A DNA stretch of 64,000 nucleotides from assembly GCF_025399795.1 (NCBI RefSeq), contig NZ_JAODTZ010000013.1, forward strand, positions 124,001-188,000, written 5' to 3'. Every line of letters starts with the position of its first letter. Position 1 is the stretch's first letter. This DNA is from Streptomyces rhizosphaerihabitans. Its GTDB lineage: Bacteria; Actinomycetota; Actinomycetes; Streptomycetales; Streptomycetaceae. Below, piece by piece: positions 63,116 to 64,000 of this stretch. A program made the position numbers and the translations under genes. The notes under the pieces were generated by a model. It was not told where the DNA came from. It ran no database searches and worked only from the letters and a program-made list of their open reading frames with translations.

Positions 63116-63916
63116 CTACGGCCCGCCGTCGAAGAAGCCGGACTTCAGGTTCCCGATGATGGCGTCGAGTGGATGCCCACTGACGATGAACGGTCCGCTC
63201 CAGGGCGCGCTGAGTGCGAAGAGCAACGCCAGGCTCAGCCCGACCACACTCGCAACACCTACGATCAGCAGTGACGTTCGCAGGCTGCTGCGGAAGACCA
63301 GTGCGCCGGAGTTCACGATCAAGGCCAGTCCGCTGACCACAAGCGTGACGACGTAGAGCGCGGGAACGTCGCGCGAGGCGGCCGCAACGCGGGCGCGACG
63401 ACTACTGGTGACACCGTCCATGGAAGCCACCAGCTCCGTGCCTGTCGGGGTTCCCACCTCGGGCCGGGCCGCCTCGGCGCGCACACTCCGCTCCAGCCGT
63501 GCGATCGCGCGAGCGGTGGCGGGGTCGTCACCGGACGCCGCTGCTGGAGCCTCCCACTCCCTGGCACGCGTGTTCTGCAAGTAGTCCAGCAGTGCCGCAT
63601 GGATCGGTTCCGACTGGACTCGCGGACTTGTCGCCGCCCATGCCAGGCGGGAGGCCGCGGCCGCCTCGTCGCTCACCAGCCCCTCGGCTGCGCGCAGGTA
63701 GCCGGCCTCGCTGGCCAGTGTGAGTGCCGCAAAGATCGCGAAGGCAGCGCCGAGTGTCGGCATCAGGGGCGTGGCGATCTGCGGCACCCGATCCCGTTCC
63801 TCGACCGGTACGAGCGCCCGGACGCCGACCCGCGCCACGGCCGCGACCAGTAAGGCAAGTAAGAGCCCGCCCACAACCAGCACCACCGCCGGCAGCGAGG
63901 TCAACCAGTTCACCAC
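63116..63916 (-). CDS. DUF4239-like membrane protein
   Basis: The 266-residue protein starts at GTG 63916 (63913 also possible). It has two N-terminal helices (about 8-30 and 50-70) and two C-terminal helices (about 185-205 and 213-235) around a soluble middle (SEPIHAALLDYLQNTRAREW). The arrangement matches DUF4239/bestrophin-like proteins. Function is unknown. It lies 5 bp below the stop of another leftward gene. Confidence 0.8.
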   Translation of the reverse strand: MVNWLTSLPAVVLVVGGLLLALLVAAVARVGVRALVPVEERDRVPQIATPLMPTLGAAFAIFAALTLASEAGYLRAAEGLVSDEAAAASRLAWAATSPRVQSEPIHAALLDYLQNTRAREWEAPAAASGDDPATARAIARLERSVRAEAARPEVGTPTGTELVASMDGVTSSRRARVAAASRDVPALYVVTLVVSGLALIVNSGALVFRSSLRTSLLIVGVASVVGLSLALLFALSAPWSGPFIVSGHPLDAIIGNLKSGFFDGGP

Positions 63917-63921
63917 ATCAC

Positions 63922-64000
63922 CTACAGCGCGTTACCGCGAGCGCCACACGGCAGCGGCACATCGGCCCCCGCGGCCTGGAACTCCTCGGCGATCACTTTT
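63922..64000 (-). CDS. C-terminal end of an unknown gene (partial)
   Basis: A minus-strand frame open to the window edge ends VIAEEFQAAGADVPLPCGAR followed by four residues and a stop at 63922. Close spacing to the DUF4239 gene suggests one operon. Too short to identify. Confidence 0.45.
   Translation of the reverse strand, partial: KVIAEEFQAAGADVPLPCGARGNAL

Overview
The window is chromosomal DNA of a Streptomyces (or a very close actinomycete). It is very GC-rich with strong third-position GC bias, many GTG starts and many ATGA-coupled genes. It carries Streptomyces-type developmental genes (bldG with its neighbouring anti-sigma gene, crp, wblA) in the order known from the S. coelicolor chromosome around bldG, crp and wblA.

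Region 1 (1 to about 8.3 kb): end of a methyltransferase gene, a small lipoprotein gene, the proton-pumping pyrophosphatase hppA, then the bldG and anti-sigma pair, which is divergent from an MrfA-like DEAD-box helicase.

Region 2 (8.3 to 13.9 kb): a leftward, translationally coupled seven-gene Tad-type pilus or secretion cluster: Ssd/CpaE-like ATPase, TadA, TadB, TadC, a DUF4244 pilin-like peptide, TadE and a second TadE-like protein with a collagen-like tail.

Region 3 (14.5 to 43.9 kb): core genes. These are a HAD-IB phosphatase, a degenerate Fic-like protein, a CooC/ParA-like ATPase, a deacetylase-like lipoprotein, a SulP transporter fused to a beta-carbonic anhydrase, acsA, nhaA, a holin-X-like protein, an epoxide-hydrolase-like enzyme, MarP protease, CoA-pyrophosphatase-type NUDIX, endonuclease III with a long Lys/Ala tail, Crp, an MBL/NUDIX/RidA/DUF4177 group, two ArsA/Get3-like ATPases, WblA, a class A PBP, a YqeY protein and a metallophosphoesterase. 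Much of this order is shared with Mycobacterium tuberculosis (roughly Rv3654c to Rv3683), so it is an old actinobacterial block.

Region 4 (43.9 to about 62.4 kb): a mobile island in a tRNA-Pro(CGG) gene. It is a pSAM2-like AICE (int, xis, repSA, small spread genes, FtsK-type tra) with its own control genes (PP2C-like phosphatase coupled to an HTH protein, RsbW-like ATPase, DUF5753 XRE regulator). Six GTCTAG-type sites lie upstream of its operons. The island also holds an inverted-repeat-bounded DUF4232 cassette beside a truncated methyltransferase, a low-GC two-gene module (AttH/CrtC-like protein plus membrane-anchored protein), an IS630 copy, and a second integrase gene broken by an IS5/IS427-type element. 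Copies of the tRNA-Pro core near 57.5 and 62.4 kb suggest tandem or accreted elements.

Region 5 (62.4 to 64 kb): a small DUF7660-like gene, a DUF4239-like membrane protein and the end of one more gene.

No rRNA gene or CRISPR array was seen. Only one tRNA gene was found.
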